Source of the DNA: Clarkia xantiana subsp. parviflora
Taxonomy: Eukaryota; Streptophyta; Magnoliopsida; Myrtales; Onagraceae
NCBI GenBank assembly: GCA_036873135.1
Contig: JAPTYO010000009.1
Coordinates: 20,853,756-20,917,755 of the forward strand
Direction: 5' to 3'
DNA length: 64,000 nt
In this document: positions 54,280-64,000 of the stretch, piece by piece
Numbering within the stretch: the stretch's first letter is position 1
Layout of the letters: each line of letters begins with the position of its first letter
Program-made: the position numbers and the translations under genes
Notes under the pieces: model-generated
Database searches by the model: none
What the model was told of the DNA's origin: nothing
The model's input: only the letters and a program-made list of their open reading frames with translations

Positions 54280-54778
54280 AAAAAATAAATGAGATAGAGG
54301 GAAGTGGGAATGGACTAGGGCTTATGCATGCATGAATTTTTTGTTTTCAGCAGGATAGGAGTTGCGGAGCTTTCGTGTTTGTTGCCCTTGTACAATGATA
54401 ATGATGATGAATGAAGAACGAAGCAACAAAAAGCGCACGTAAATTCTGTAGATGTTTCTGTTTGTTTGTTTTTTGCGGATGTATTTGTCAAAAAGTAGGG
54501 AGGGGGATATACACGATGTAACGTGGGAACCAGAGGAGGATAGTGAGTCAGTTGAAAATGTGAATGTTGTATAATTATTATTATTTGTGTTTAGTTAGTA
54601 TTTTCCTTTTCTCTGTGGAGCCGAGCATTCTATTGCTGTGGTTGAAAATTGCCAGGACCTCTTGTTTCAGCAGAGCAGAGCAGAGCGGTTATGTTAATCC
54701 TACTTCTCAATTAAACAATGTGAGGCTTTGTATTCCATAAATAGCAATAATGCTCGGGGGATGGAAATTGGGTTATGT
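54280..54778 (+). other. 3' end of the WD40 gene and flank
   Basis: A good acceptor (TTTTTTGTTTTCAG, about 54350) precedes sequence that could be a last exon: in the phase left by 53641 it reads about 16 codons to TGA at 54396-54398. Whether the mRNA ends in the short exon at 53739 or here is unclear. TGTAATATTTG-like polyadenylation context is not distinct. GCAGAGCAGAGCAGAGC (about 54673) is a short tandem repeat. Confidence 0.4.
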
Positions 54779-55037
54779 TTAACCAATAACCTACGAAAGA
54801 TCTGAATTTTGACCAATGTTAACTGAAGATGTCTGAATTTTTAAAAATTCATTTAGAATGTCTGAATTTTTTACTTTGATGATATAAGAGGTTCCCGTCA
54901 ATTTTTTGCCGTTAAAACTGACGGAATTTGGTCACATGCTTAGTATGTGATCGGAAATAAACTTAAATTCCGCAAATGCCCTCCGACCAAAGTGTGCCCC
55001 TCACCTTTGATCTGAAAAGATGAAAAATGCCCTTTAA

Positions 55038-55069
<32 letters not shown>

Positions 55070-55304
55070 GCATTCTTCTTCGCAGGAAAAAATTGTTAAA
55101 AGGAGTAAAAGTGTCATTTCACATTTTTTCAAATAAGGTATTAAATAAAAAAAAAATGTTAAAATGGGTAAAGTGTCATTTCACATAATTATGTTAAATT
55201 TAACCCTAAAAATGGACGAAAAACCAAAGTTCAACATTGTTGAAAATTCAGACATCTCCGGTTAATATGAGTCAAAATTCAGACATTTCATAGGTTATTA
55301 ACCT
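54779..55304. mobile_element. Foldback element (MULE-like), copy 4, core lost
   Basis: Ends TTAACCAATAACCTACGAAAG and CATTTCATAGGTTATTAACC are inverted. The motif TGTCTGAATTTT recurs in both arms and the conserved CCGTTAAAACTGACGGAATTTGGTCAC block (about 54910) matches copies 1 and 3. The GC-rich core is absent: in its place is a run of about 29 A (55040-55069). Confidence 0.75.
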
Positions 55305-55532
55305 TTTTTTATATTCATAAAATTGAAGATAAGGATTTTGAATTCTAATTATTTGTGGAAACATATCATTTGGTAGAACCCTTTGATAAAATAATAAGAT
55401 GCTGTATATGAATTGCTCAAATGTTATTCTTTATTTTACAAAAAGGGTTGGTAACGAAAAAACAAACTGAACTGCGAGTGTTTTGTAAAAAGTAAACTCA
55501 ACTTTCTTTCTTAAATTTTAAAATAATATATA

Positions 55533-56036
55533 CTAGAGATCTGCCAACGCTACGCGCTCGCGTTGTTGTCGTTAGAACGTTACAATGATATGATCATAAT
55601 TCATACCGACTCCGAAAATAATACAAGGACATGATTATACCGATTCTAAGTATGATACAAGGACACGATCGTTCTGACTACATGGATGATTAAAAAAAAA
55701 TTAAACTATTTACAAAATGTTAAAAAAATTTAAAATACTAAAAAATTAAAATTAAAATGCTAAAGCAAACGGGAGTCGACCGATAAAAAAAAATCATTAA
55801 ATACTCATGTTCGCTCTAGCATTTTAATTTCAATTTTTAAGTATTTTAAAATTTTATAACGTTTTGTATATAATTTATTTTTTATATAAAGTTTTATTTT
55901 ATCTTAGTCAGAACGATTATTTCATTGTATCATACTTTGAGTCGGTATGATCATGCCCTTATTATTCTCGGGGTCGGTATGATCATGTCATTGTAACGTT
56001 CTAACGACGGCAACGCGCGTATGTAGGTGTCTAGCA
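55533..56036. mobile_element. Long foldback element
   Basis: CTAGAGATCTGCCAACGCTACGCG on the left is inverted on the right (CGCGTATGTAGGTGTCTAG), and the arms pair almost throughout: CGTTAGAACGTTACAATGAYATGATCAT matches its mirror, as does the central AAATTAAAATTAAAATGCTA against TAGCATTTTAATTTCAATTT. The ~500-base unit is essentially one large hairpin. Both ends are CTAG, as at Helitron 3' ends, and the left is followed outward by T; the class is open. Confidence 0.75.
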
Positions 56037-56688
56037 TAAATTACTAAGGAAATCCACCTAAATGGACGTAAAGTGCAAATTATTCTAAAGACAATTCTGG
56101 GTTTCATCCATAATGAAATTTTGATGATTTTATTGTTTTCATGATTAAAATGTTAATATGTACAGTTCCATGTTTCATTTTTGTTGAAATATAATGTCTA
56201 CGTGTGTCTTTTCATCTCCCTTTAATCATTCCATCAACTCATTCATAATACTTATTTATAAAATTGACCAATTTTTCTCCAAATTTGAACTTCCAGAACA
56301 AAGAGAGTTTCTAAATAAGTAGTGTGAAGCTGATTTTCAGCGTATTTACTAGCTAGCAATTTACATGACACTACTTAAGCTAACATTTAAAAAAAAAATA
56401 TAACTAAGGAATTAACATTTGTTCGACTGATTTGTGAGCAAATTGATAAAACCCTATAAACAATGCAGCAAAACAATCACAAATTTTGACATAACAGACA
56501 CTCGGAAACTGAAAGAATCTTACTATAGAGATAAGAAAACTGCACTGCACTGGACGAATCAAGCTCGAATTACGCATCACACAGTAGATCAATAAAAATA
56601 TATAGAGATGTGGAATATAAACGGTCAATTTGATTCATCCGCAACCAATTCTTCCATTGAAGTGCCTAAGACAATAATAATAACAGGA
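56037..56688. other. Intergenic DNA and SMAP1 3' flank
   Basis: AT-rich to about 56400. The part near 56640-56776 is probably the 3' UTR of the minus-strand SMAP1 gene. A minus-strand frame at 56404-56628 has no recognisable features. Confidence 0.4.
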
Positions 56689-56776
56689 TCAAAAGCCAGA
56701 GAAGCATAGATCAGATACAAACTCTCCCCTTTCGAGTAAGTTCGGATGGCACTTTCGAAGGAGAAGGAGAAGTCGC

Positions 56777-56965
56777 TCAATTAATGTCAGTGTCGTCGAA
56801 ATCGTCCTCGAAGCTGTTGAAGAAATCAGCATCCGCGAGCTTATTGTCACCGGAGAGAACGCCCTCGCCGAAAATTTCAAGCGGATCGATATCGTCAACG
56901 TCCATGGCAACCGTAGAACTCTGCTCTTCCAGCTCCGCAAAGTAATCCATCGGCGTTGGCCTCAT
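56777..56965 (-). CDS. SMAP1: Small acidic protein 1 (SMAP1)-like
   Basis: A complete 62-residue intronless frame. It begins MRPTPMDYFAELEEQ, has the conserved middle AMDVDDIDPLEIFGEG and ends DADFFNSFEDDFDDTDIN. The F/D-rich C-terminus (FEDDFDDTDIN) is the family hallmark of plant SMAP1/SMAP2. In Arabidopsis, SMAP1 (62 residues) is needed for normal root response to the synthetic auxin 2,4-D and is linked to the COP9 signalosome and Aux/IAA turnover. Size and the end-to-end pattern agree, so the ORF is real despite being short. The 95 bases upstream are GC-richer and include a possible 5' UTR. Its neighbours (WD40 gene, transposons) say nothing about function. The choice between SMAP1 and SMAP2 is by length and general likeness only. 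Confidence 0.88.
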   Translation of the reverse strand: MRPTPMDYFAELEEQSSTVAMDVDDIDPLEIFGEGVLSGDNKLADADFFNSFEDDFDDTDIN

Positions 56966-57147
56966 CGTCCCCGCTCTAATTAGATGATGATCGATTTCTA
57001 GGGTTAGACCGCAAATAGCTAGCTTTCTATCATTGTTGGGTCCAGCCTTGTCGACGATTCTTTGTTTACCCCTAACGTATATGCATGTTCAGTTTCCCCC
57101 TTAATCTTCTTTTATTTAATTTAATTTTGACTCTACACCCTCTCAGC

Positions 57148-57472
57148 CAGTGTTATAGACCAGACCGGCGGTCCGATCAGGTTCGAACCGGAAACAGAAG
57201 ATATAAACGAATCCGGTTCGATAGTCCAGTTTTCAGCAGACCGGTCGTTTTACCGGTTTGGACTCTGTAACAAAAAAATAAAAATTACTCTAGTTGTATT
57301 TTCAGTGATTTTATTGAAGTTTATTGTGTTGGAAACTCACCATATGAATCTGTGTTGTATTTTGTGTGATTTTATTGAAGTTTATTGAAATTTCACTAGA
57401 ACCGGTCGGATCGGGTTGAACTGGAAATCGGTGGCCTGGCCGGTTCAACCTTCGATCGGTCTGATAACACTA
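57148..57472. mobile_element. hAT-type MITE with perfect 8-bp TSD
   Basis: Left CAGTGTTATAGACCAGACCGGCGG and right CGATCGGTCTGATAACACTA are inverted. The flanks are the perfect 8-bp direct repeat CTCTCAGC (57140-57147, 57473-57480). Several CCGGTTCGAACCGG-like words in both arms. Two direct copies of GTGATTTTATTGAAGTTTATTG inside. 325 bases, non-coding. Confidence 0.88.
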
Positions 57473-57480
57473 CTCTCAGC

Positions 57481-58289
57481 TATCAATTTTTTCCAGAGCG
57501 GTTTGGTGGTCACTCGAGAGAAATGGTTTTTTCAATGTAATTTTACAATTATACCCTTTATAAGCATACCACATGTACTGTAATATAATATCTATATCTA
57601 TATATAATATAATTTGGGTTAGGACATTTATAAAGATGACACATAATCAAATTGAAAAAAATTCTACAAATCTATTGGTCCACCTAATTCATAAGTTATA
57701 TTCACATAAGTTACATCATTTTTTTTGTCTTGGTGGACATGCTAAAATTCATGCTAAGCTCCTTATTCAATTTTGATGGAAGTTACACTTTTTTAGTATG
57801 TTACATAACAAAATTAGTTACTAAAATAAAATAAAATTCACTTATATCTCATTTTCTCCCTATTATCTCAATATTAAAATAATATTTAGATAAGGATAAA
57901 TATATATACATATTAAATATAAAAATATAATATAATTTGAATTTATATATTTGTTTAACTATTTTTTAATCACTCTCATTCACTTTTTTTTTTTGCCAAA
58001 ATTCTTACTCACTTTCAATTTCTCCTTCATATACATGTTAGTCACGTTGCATCCTCACATTAGAAATTTGCAACCTCACTATAAAATATTGGGAAAAAAA
58101 TAAAAAAAACATATAAGAAAATATGTTCAAAATAGTAAGATTATATACAAATATTAACAATTCGTATGAAATACCATTTAAAATATATTAAACAAAAAAT
58201 TGCAATTTAGTGAATAAATTCAATATATAAAAATATTTTTTTTCATAAATTTTTTTTGACCAAGGTTTGTTTCATAAATTTATAAAACA
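57481..58289. other. AT-rich intergenic DNA
   Basis: Strongly AT-rich with A/T runs; I see no gene, RNA or clear repeat here. Confidence 0.5.
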
Positions 58290-58930
58290 CTAGGCGCATT
58301 TCCCGCGCATCGCGCGGGATGACTTACCAAATATGTATATTAACAAACTAATATTCGATGAAATTTATAATGACTATTTGTAATATGTTGAAACACTATT
58401 TTTAAATAAAATATCAGTCTAAAATTTTAAAAAGTAAACGAAAGACCAAAAAATTTTGAACCATAGAATACCATTGCGCAAATTCACAAGTAAATTTTAG
58501 ATGCCTGTACCGCATGATACCTTTGGTCGTCGGATCCGTGTCTAGCGTCTGTTCTTCAACATATATGGCTTCGATGACCACCGACGATATCTCAACGTAG
58601 ATAGAGATGGCTCTGCCACTAAGACTATCAGCCAACTGTACCGCCTGGTATCTTCGTTCGCTGGCTCCGCGTCAAGCATCTGTTAAAAATCAGCGAAATT
58701 TTAATTTCGATTAATTATATACATTGAATCTTGAACGGTCCGAAATTTTAATTGCGATTAATTGCATTACATTGAATCTTGAACGGTTTGAAATTAGAGA
58801 AATTTTAATTGCGATTAATTGCATACATTGAATCTTGAACGATCCGAAATTTTAATTGCTGTTAATTATATACGTTGAATCTTGAACGGTTCGAATCAAC
58901 GAAATTTTAATTGTGATTAATTTCAACTTA
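58290..58930 (-). mobile_element. Helitron with minisatellite, copy 2 (hairpin kept)
   Basis: On the minus strand it ends with hairpin CCCGCGC-GAT-GCGCGGG, AAATGCG and CCTAG followed by T (58290). Sequence at 58330-58680 is the reverse complement of 30880-31250 (copy 1), including a GC-richer block with TTCAACATATATGGCTTCGATGACCA. The minisatellite at 58680-58930 is the same as in copy 1. The 5' end was not found; similarity fades after about 58930. Confidence 0.75.
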
Positions 58931-59294
58931 AAAACCATCAGCTCCCTAGTGCAATCAATGCTATGGAGTTAATAACTGCAAAACCCTTAGCTCAATTGTC
59001 ATAAATACATCGATTAACGTAAAAAACAAAATCATCAACTCCACATTCACTCTGTTATATCTTTCCTTCAGAATTTATAATATGTATAGATTTTTTCAAC
59101 CATCATGTTATCTTATCATATATTTTCACTTATATAAAATAAAAAAAAGTATATGTTAGCTTAAACAATAAGAAATTATTTTAAAAAAATACTAATTAAA
59201 ATTTTAATTATGAATTAAATGTGTAAACTAAATGTATAAATTACAATAAAAGATATGTAAACAACATATAAAAAATCTATTAGATACTACTTGT
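58931..59294. other. AT-rich spacer
   Basis: No gene seen. May contain the unrecognised 5' end of the Helitron at 58290. Confidence 0.4.
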
Positions 59295-60215
59295 TGGCAT
59301 TTGAAGATTGGGCCGCCGTAAATAGAAGCCCATTAATATGAGACTGTTACCTTAGTCAATTGGGTACTGTCACGTTAGAAATTTTTTGCTAGGCCTAAAA
59401 TCCTAATGGACATGAGAGGCCCAAAATTGGGCCTCCCTTTCTCTCAATAGGCCGGCCAAAACTTGCTTAAGTGGTGAGGTGAGTTTTGTCCACCTCCTCT
59501 TATAAATAAGGAGTGTCATGGATTAATTCAAGGTTAATCACTTTCTTCCTTTATGGTGAGACAAAAAGAAATCCCTCCTCCTTATTCTCTCAGTGTTTCG
59601 GCCGAACCACTCTTGTGTCCTAATGTTAGATTACGGAGAGTAATCACTACGGAAACTAAATCATGGTACATGCTAGTAACCGAAATTACGCAGCGAAGAT
59701 TCGCACATACCTCTACAGTTGTCCGTAGTCCCAAGATCTTTGCAGGAGGGAGTTCACGATCCTCCGGTCAGCACCCGTAGGGGTTCCTGTGAAGGAAGCC
59801 CTACGTGGTATATTCTTCACAGCAAAGTCTCTGATCGATTCTTGCCAAGGGACAGATCTCTGGAGTGTTTGCTCGAAGGAAAATTGGCACACCCTTGGTG
59901 AGGTAGTGGTTCGGCCGAATATGGTGTCTCTGGGGGAAGAGTTTTCTCTCAAATCACCACTTGAAGGGAATTGTGATTAAACCTAACAAGACCCTAACTC
60001 CCCATATATATAGGAGGAGTAAAGTGGACAAAAGTCCACTTTACCTCCTCACTATATTCGGCCGGCCACTAGTATAGGGAGGCCCAATTTTAGGCCTCTC
60101 ATGTCAATTGGGATTTGGGTCTGGCCCAATGTCCTAAAGTGACATGTACCCAATTAACTTAGGTAGCATATACATATAATGGGCTTCCATTTACGGCGCC
60201 TATCACCATATGCTT
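59295..60215. repeat. Head-to-head LTR fragments of one Copia-type family
   Basis: The left arm (59295-59610, plus) and right arm (about 59700-60215, minus) are inverted copies: CCGTAAATAGAAGCCCATTA faces TAATGGGCTTCCATTTACGG, and GACATGAGAGGCCCAAAATTGGGCCTCCC faces its mirror. Each arm has GGCCGGCC, a TATA-like box (TTATAAATAAGGAG / ATATATATAGGAGG) and TTCGGCCGAACC. The right arm continues with AGGGCTTCCTTCACAGGAACCCC (read in minus), also seen at 63930. So two LTR pieces of the family at 63585 face each other. Confidence 0.7.
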
Positions 60216-61353
60216 ACAGCTCCCAATCGCCGGAATGGGAGGGTGCCTGTTAATGTATTGTCGTCCACATCTGCATCAACATTTCACTCCTTTGATATAG
60301 TCCTTTGCTTCCGAATAGTTCATACGAGGTTTGCCGTGCGGCCGGAGGACACGACGGGCATCGTGCTACTCATCTGTTAGGAGTGTTGTAGCGCCCGCGG
60401 ATTGTTGATTCCCTTTTCTCCAATAAACCTGTTATAAATAACATTTATATAGTGTCGCGTTGTATCTTTAGTCAACTGATAATTCTCCTTTTTGCCTAGT
60501 TTCCTCATATGAACACTTCTCCAAGGCATCCGTACAAGTATTCACAACCTTCAACTAATATCCGGTTGGTGGCCACCATAGGGAATACAAGAGTCGGGGA
60601 ATATCAGGTGAAATTGACCATCTCCATCACTCATATCCTTAGCCAAACCCAACCGGTTTCCAAAGACGTGTTCACTGGGTCTTTTTGTTCAGCACTACGC
60701 TCGTATGCTGGGAAGCGAACATTGAGCCTGACCTTAGATATGAGTTCTGAGTCCGTGAGGATACTTTGGGTGCCTCTTCATAAGGCTCCCGAGATCAATC
60801 ACACACTCGAGGTGAAGAAGTTTGCGCCCGCCAGAATCACGAGGATTCTTTCCTAGCACAACCGAGCAGTGACCCCATGGTCGGACGTGGCACACGTAGT
60901 ATGAAGCACGCGTCGATAGCACACCTGAACTTTTAAGTTCAAAGGAATGAGACATGTCAAATCATGCTATCGCAGATTCTCATCTGGCCTAGAATGTGGA
61001 TTAATGACGAACAAAGTTCATCACGGTGATCTGCAAAACGAAGATCATGTTGAGTTACTTCGACACTAGATGATCGTTCTTCGTAATCAGGTTTATCCCC
61101 CTGATTCTTAGCCAGCCTTGCTTAGTAGAGGCTTCCTCCATCGCAAGACGACCGTACCTGTGTGACGAGGTAAGACCCACATTCGACATAGTTTTGGCAG
61201 AGGATTGCGTCCTCCTACGACTTAGTTTATAGACCGAAAATTTGATGTAATCAAAAAATTATGACGTTGATTGATCATAAACTCAGTTGTAATTTTTATC
61301 TTACAAAATGTAACTTTCTAATATCAAAATGTTATCACAGATACATGCCACTA
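60216..61353. other. Internal sequence of the Copia-3 region, unrecognised
   Basis: Balanced base composition, unlike normal intergenic DNA here, and lying between an LTR fragment and RNase H of Copia-3, so probably retroelement-derived. A plus-strand frame at 60509-60856 (115 codons) has no domain I recognise. Confidence 0.4.
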
Positions 61354-62740
61354 CTAAACCCTACGCAATCCAAGCAGATTTACATGCTTTTCGAATATCT
61401 CCCTGCGTAGTGGTTTAGTTAATGGGTCTGCAATCATGTTATCAGTGGACAAGTATTCCATAGTGATTATATTGTCTTCTACCATAGATTTAGCATAAAA
61501 ATATTTCACATCAATGTGTTTGGTCCTATTATGGTACTTCAGATTCTTTACTGCCGCAATGGCTGCCTGACTTTCAGAGAACACCTTCACAGGTTTACTC
61601 CCGACGTCACCATCAAGAAGCGCAGTAAGAAGCCTTTTCAGCCAGGCCGCTTCCTATGCGTTCTTGGAGAGGGCTACGAATTCTGATTCCATCGTGGATA
61701 GCGCGACCCATGTTTTTTTCTTGCTCGTCCATGAAATGGCGGCATTAACAAGGAGAAAAACTCCTCATGTGGTGGACTTACGATCATCCGGATCGCCACC
61801 ATGGTCGGCGTCACTGTAACAGGTCAATTCTAACTTCCCGCCCTCACATTACAACCTGTAGTCGGCAGTACCTTTCAGATAACGAATAATTCATTTTACA
61901 GCCTTTAAATGTTGATAGCGAGGATCTGATTGGAAACGTGCTACTAGGCCCACGACGTAACAGATATCCGGACGAGTGCATTGCATGGCGTACATCAAAC
62001 TACCGTTCATGCTTAAATACTCCGCACCCTTCATCTGTTCACGCTCTGCTAGGTTCTTGGGGTCGTCACGTTTTGACAGTGCACACCCAAACACTACCGG
62101 CGTATCCACGGGTTTGGCATCCTGTATTCTGAATCTTTTCAACCGTTTGTTGATATAAGCTTCTTGAGATAAACACAATTTCCGGGTAGCCCGATCTCTA
62201 GCAATTTTAATGCCCAAGATGTACGTGGCCTTTCCCATGTCTTTCATTTCAAATACAGATGCCAACCATGACTTTGACTTGTTCATAAAACTCACATCGT
62301 TTGCGGCAATGAGTAAGTCGTCCACGTATAAGGTTAAGATGACATACTTAGACCCGGAGGTCTTATAATACACACACGGATCCTCGTGAAGATTCACGAA
62401 TCCGTTTCCTATGATTTCTTTGTGGAATCTGCGGTACCATTGCCGAGACGACTGTTTAAGACCGTGGATGGACCTTTGGAGTTTACAAACTTTACGTTCG
62501 TTACCAGGAGTAATGAAACCCTCCGGTTGCTCCATGTAGATCTCTTCCTCCAGGTTTCCGTGGAGGAATGCAGTCTTAAGATTCATTTGGTGTAGCTCGA
62601 GATTGAGAATTGCGACCAGGAACATGACTGGCCCTAACCGTGGTTTTACGCACAGTCAGTGAGTTTGTTTTGTCAAAGTCAACTCCGTGAAATGGGTATA
62701 TCCTTTCGCATCAAGTCGGGTTTTGCACCGGCTGACCTTT
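61354..62740 (-). pseudogene. Copia-3 reverse transcriptase and RNase H (decayed)
   Basis: Minus strand. Reverse transcriptase at 61891-62625: QMNLKTAFLHGNLEEEIYMEQPEGF, HGLKQSSRQWYRRF, the catalytic YVDD (near 62320) and FEMKDMGKATYILGI. RNase H at 61354-61590: SQAAIAAVKN, HNRTKHIDVKYFYAKSM and MIADPLTKPL. The sequences between and upstream (about 62640-62740, a KTRLDAKGY-like block) are frameshifted, and the conserved TSSTAEAEYMA-type region (about 61640-61700) is out of frame. The motifs (LKTAFLHG, DPLTKPL) differ from Copia-1 and -2, so this is another lineage. No matching LTR pair was delimited. Confidence 0.85.
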
Positions 62741-63584
62741 TCCATCAGTGGTGAGCCTTCTTTCAGGACTCACCGTATCCTTGTGCCCCCGTGGTTAGCA
62801 GGTAAATCAACTATAGACTATAATGGCTTTCATTTAGGCGATCTCTTTCTTTTATTATTTTCCTCCATTTCTTCACTTGAGGTCTTTCCAATGCTTTCCA
62901 ACAGTTGTTAGAGTGAGGTTTTCACCTTACTCGATGGGATACTTCTTGGAGAAGTTCGATGCCTCTGACTTCCGAATAGGCTTAGTTAATCACATCTAGA
63001 GTCTGATCATTTCTCCCACTCGGAATAATGATTCTTATCGTAGCATCACTTCTATTGGGAACATTTCTCCCACTCGGAACAATGCTCCTTATCGGAGCAT
63101 CGTTACCTTTGGGAATAAGAGCAGTGCTTGAACCTTGACCATCAACTTTCCTTTGACAACTTCTTGGTCTCGGGGTTTTACGTCCGAGATGAATTCTTTG
63201 ATCACTAGGATCTGGAACCAAGTTTGGTCGGATCACTCCCACTGGAAACAATGGGTATCACTACCACTGGAAACAATGGGTAGTAGAGGCAGTTGTGGCT
63301 TTCCTGGTTCAGTAATATGATAAACACGTTAAACTTGATTCGTCTCTGCGGCAACATTGATCTTATGTGGTAGGGTTTATTCCTCCCACTGGATTTACCA
63401 TGAAAATGTTTCCATTATCATTTACCATGTCATTTACTTGAGTTGCCGGTTCAAATCTCTCCCACTCGAATTAAGTGGGATCTGATTGTCAGTGATATCC
63501 TGCTCCGTTATGATCATGACTACTTAGATTTAAACTGTCCGTGCATTTGGAATATTCGCCCTCAAGAGATGTAATGTGTCATAT
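62741..63584. other. Degenerate Copia-3 upstream region with a short tandem repeat
   Basis: Probably decayed integrase/linker sequence. At about 63008-63118 an approximately 57-base unit (CATTTCTCCCACTCGGAA.AATG, CTTATCG.AGCATC, TTGGGAA) occurs twice in tandem, and CACTGGAAACAATGGGTA recurs at 63238 and 63261. No intact domain. Confidence 0.45.
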
Positions 63585-64000
63585 TAGGGATTTTGGGCTA
63601 GGCGTAAAATCCCAAATGACATGGGAGGCCCAAATTAGGCCTCCCTAAGTAACACGGCCGGCCGAATTTTAAGCTAGGGGTAAACTGTAATATTTTCCAC
63701 TTTACTTCTCTTATAAATAGGGAGTCCTAGGAGGGTTTTCATAACACTAATGTTATTCTTCTATTTCTAAGTGGTGAGATTAAAAGAAAACTCTCCTCCA
63801 TAAATATAGGCTAGTTCGGCCGAAACTACCAGGAGCAAAAGAGGTGCCAAATTGCGTCGACGAATTTACTCCAAGAGATCCATCCCGCGAAGAATCGACT
63901 GAGGCTTTGCGGCGAGGCATATTCCGCGTAGGGCTTCTCTAATAGGAACCTCTACCGGAACCGTCCGGCGGATCGAGAACTCCCCTCTACGGTCCTGGAC
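63585..64000 (+). repeat. LTR fragment reaching the window edge
   Basis: GACATGGGAGGCCCAAATTAGGCCTCCC, CGGCCGGCC, TTATAAATAGGGAG and TTCGGCCGAAAC follow the same order as the arms at 59295-60215, and the end matches the right arm (GTAGGGCTTCT..GGAACC, GATCGAGAACTCCC). Plus orientation; it runs beyond the window, so the element to which it belongs is not seen. Confidence 0.65.

Noticed and set aside
55533..56036. microRNA precursor
   Set aside because: Arms are far too long and uniformly paired, with transposon-like ends; no evidence of a discrete mature miRNA.
59553..59980. Several 60-80-codon frames
   Set aside because: They fall inside LTR/leader fragments on both strands with no homology; not genes.
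60509..60856. 115-codon plus-strand frame as a gene
   Set aside because: No recognisable domain, and it lies between LTR and RNase H pieces of a retroelement; left as unrecognised sequence.

Overview
The window looks like nuclear DNA of a eudicot plant. It carries intron-containing genes with GT-AG splice sites and close plant homologues: chloroplast carbamoyl-phosphate synthetase small subunit, stress-enhanced protein 2, a two-domain trihelix factor, small acidic protein 1, an Rf-like PPR gene and histone H3. The intergenic DNA is AT-rich and packed with plant transposons (Ty1/copia, a probable Ty3/gypsy LTR, hAT, MULE, Helitron, tRNA-derived SINEs). The species cannot be told from the sequence.

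Layout. 0-6.7 kb: a SINE, the first exon of a small secreted peptide gene, a GC-rich foldback element with ~92-bp inverted termini, a 5'-truncated Copia element and a hAT element with a perfect 8-bp target duplication. 7.5-8.1 kb: intronless histone H3. 9.7-13.1 kb (minus): CARA with ten coding exons, its introns holding copies of one MITE family. 13.6-16.7 kb: nested SINE, two hAT elements with perfect TSDs, and a TIR element close to the trihelix promoter. 17-18.9 kb: trihelix factor. 19.2-24.75 kb: a Copia element with both LTRs but a decayed interior. 25.5-27.7 kb: SEP2, with a foldback element in its single intron. 28-31.3 kb: a GC-rich island, a solo LTR and a Helitron with a minisatellite.

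31.6-37.2 kb (minus): an Rf-like PPR pseudogene broken by a foldback element, a 278-bp solo LTR, frameshifts and a stop, with a duplicated downstream region. 37.3-41.55 kb: a MULE encoding the N-terminal two thirds of a MudrA-type transposase, with a 124-bp higher-order tandem array. 42-45.24 kb: one complete 694-bp Helitron and the 3' end of another in opposite orientation. 45.9-53.7 kb: a 14-exon AMBRA1-like WD40 gene. 54.8-56 kb: two foldback elements. 56.8-57 kb (minus): SMAP1. 57-64 kb: a hAT MITE, a second copy of the minisatellite Helitron, and rearranged pieces of a third Copia family.

The functional genes have unrelated roles (pyrimidine and arginine precursor synthesis, thylakoid photoprotection, transcription, chromatin, WD40/autophagy-ubiquitin scaffold, auxin response), as expected for a plant gene neighbourhood. 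The most unusual material is in the mobile DNA: several families whose termini share the motif GGGTTAANAACC and which may form one MULE-related group, foldback elements with GC-rich palindromic cores, a MULE with an ordered 31-bp/124-bp subterminal array, and Helitrons in which the 3' hairpin has been kept, lost or paired with another end.
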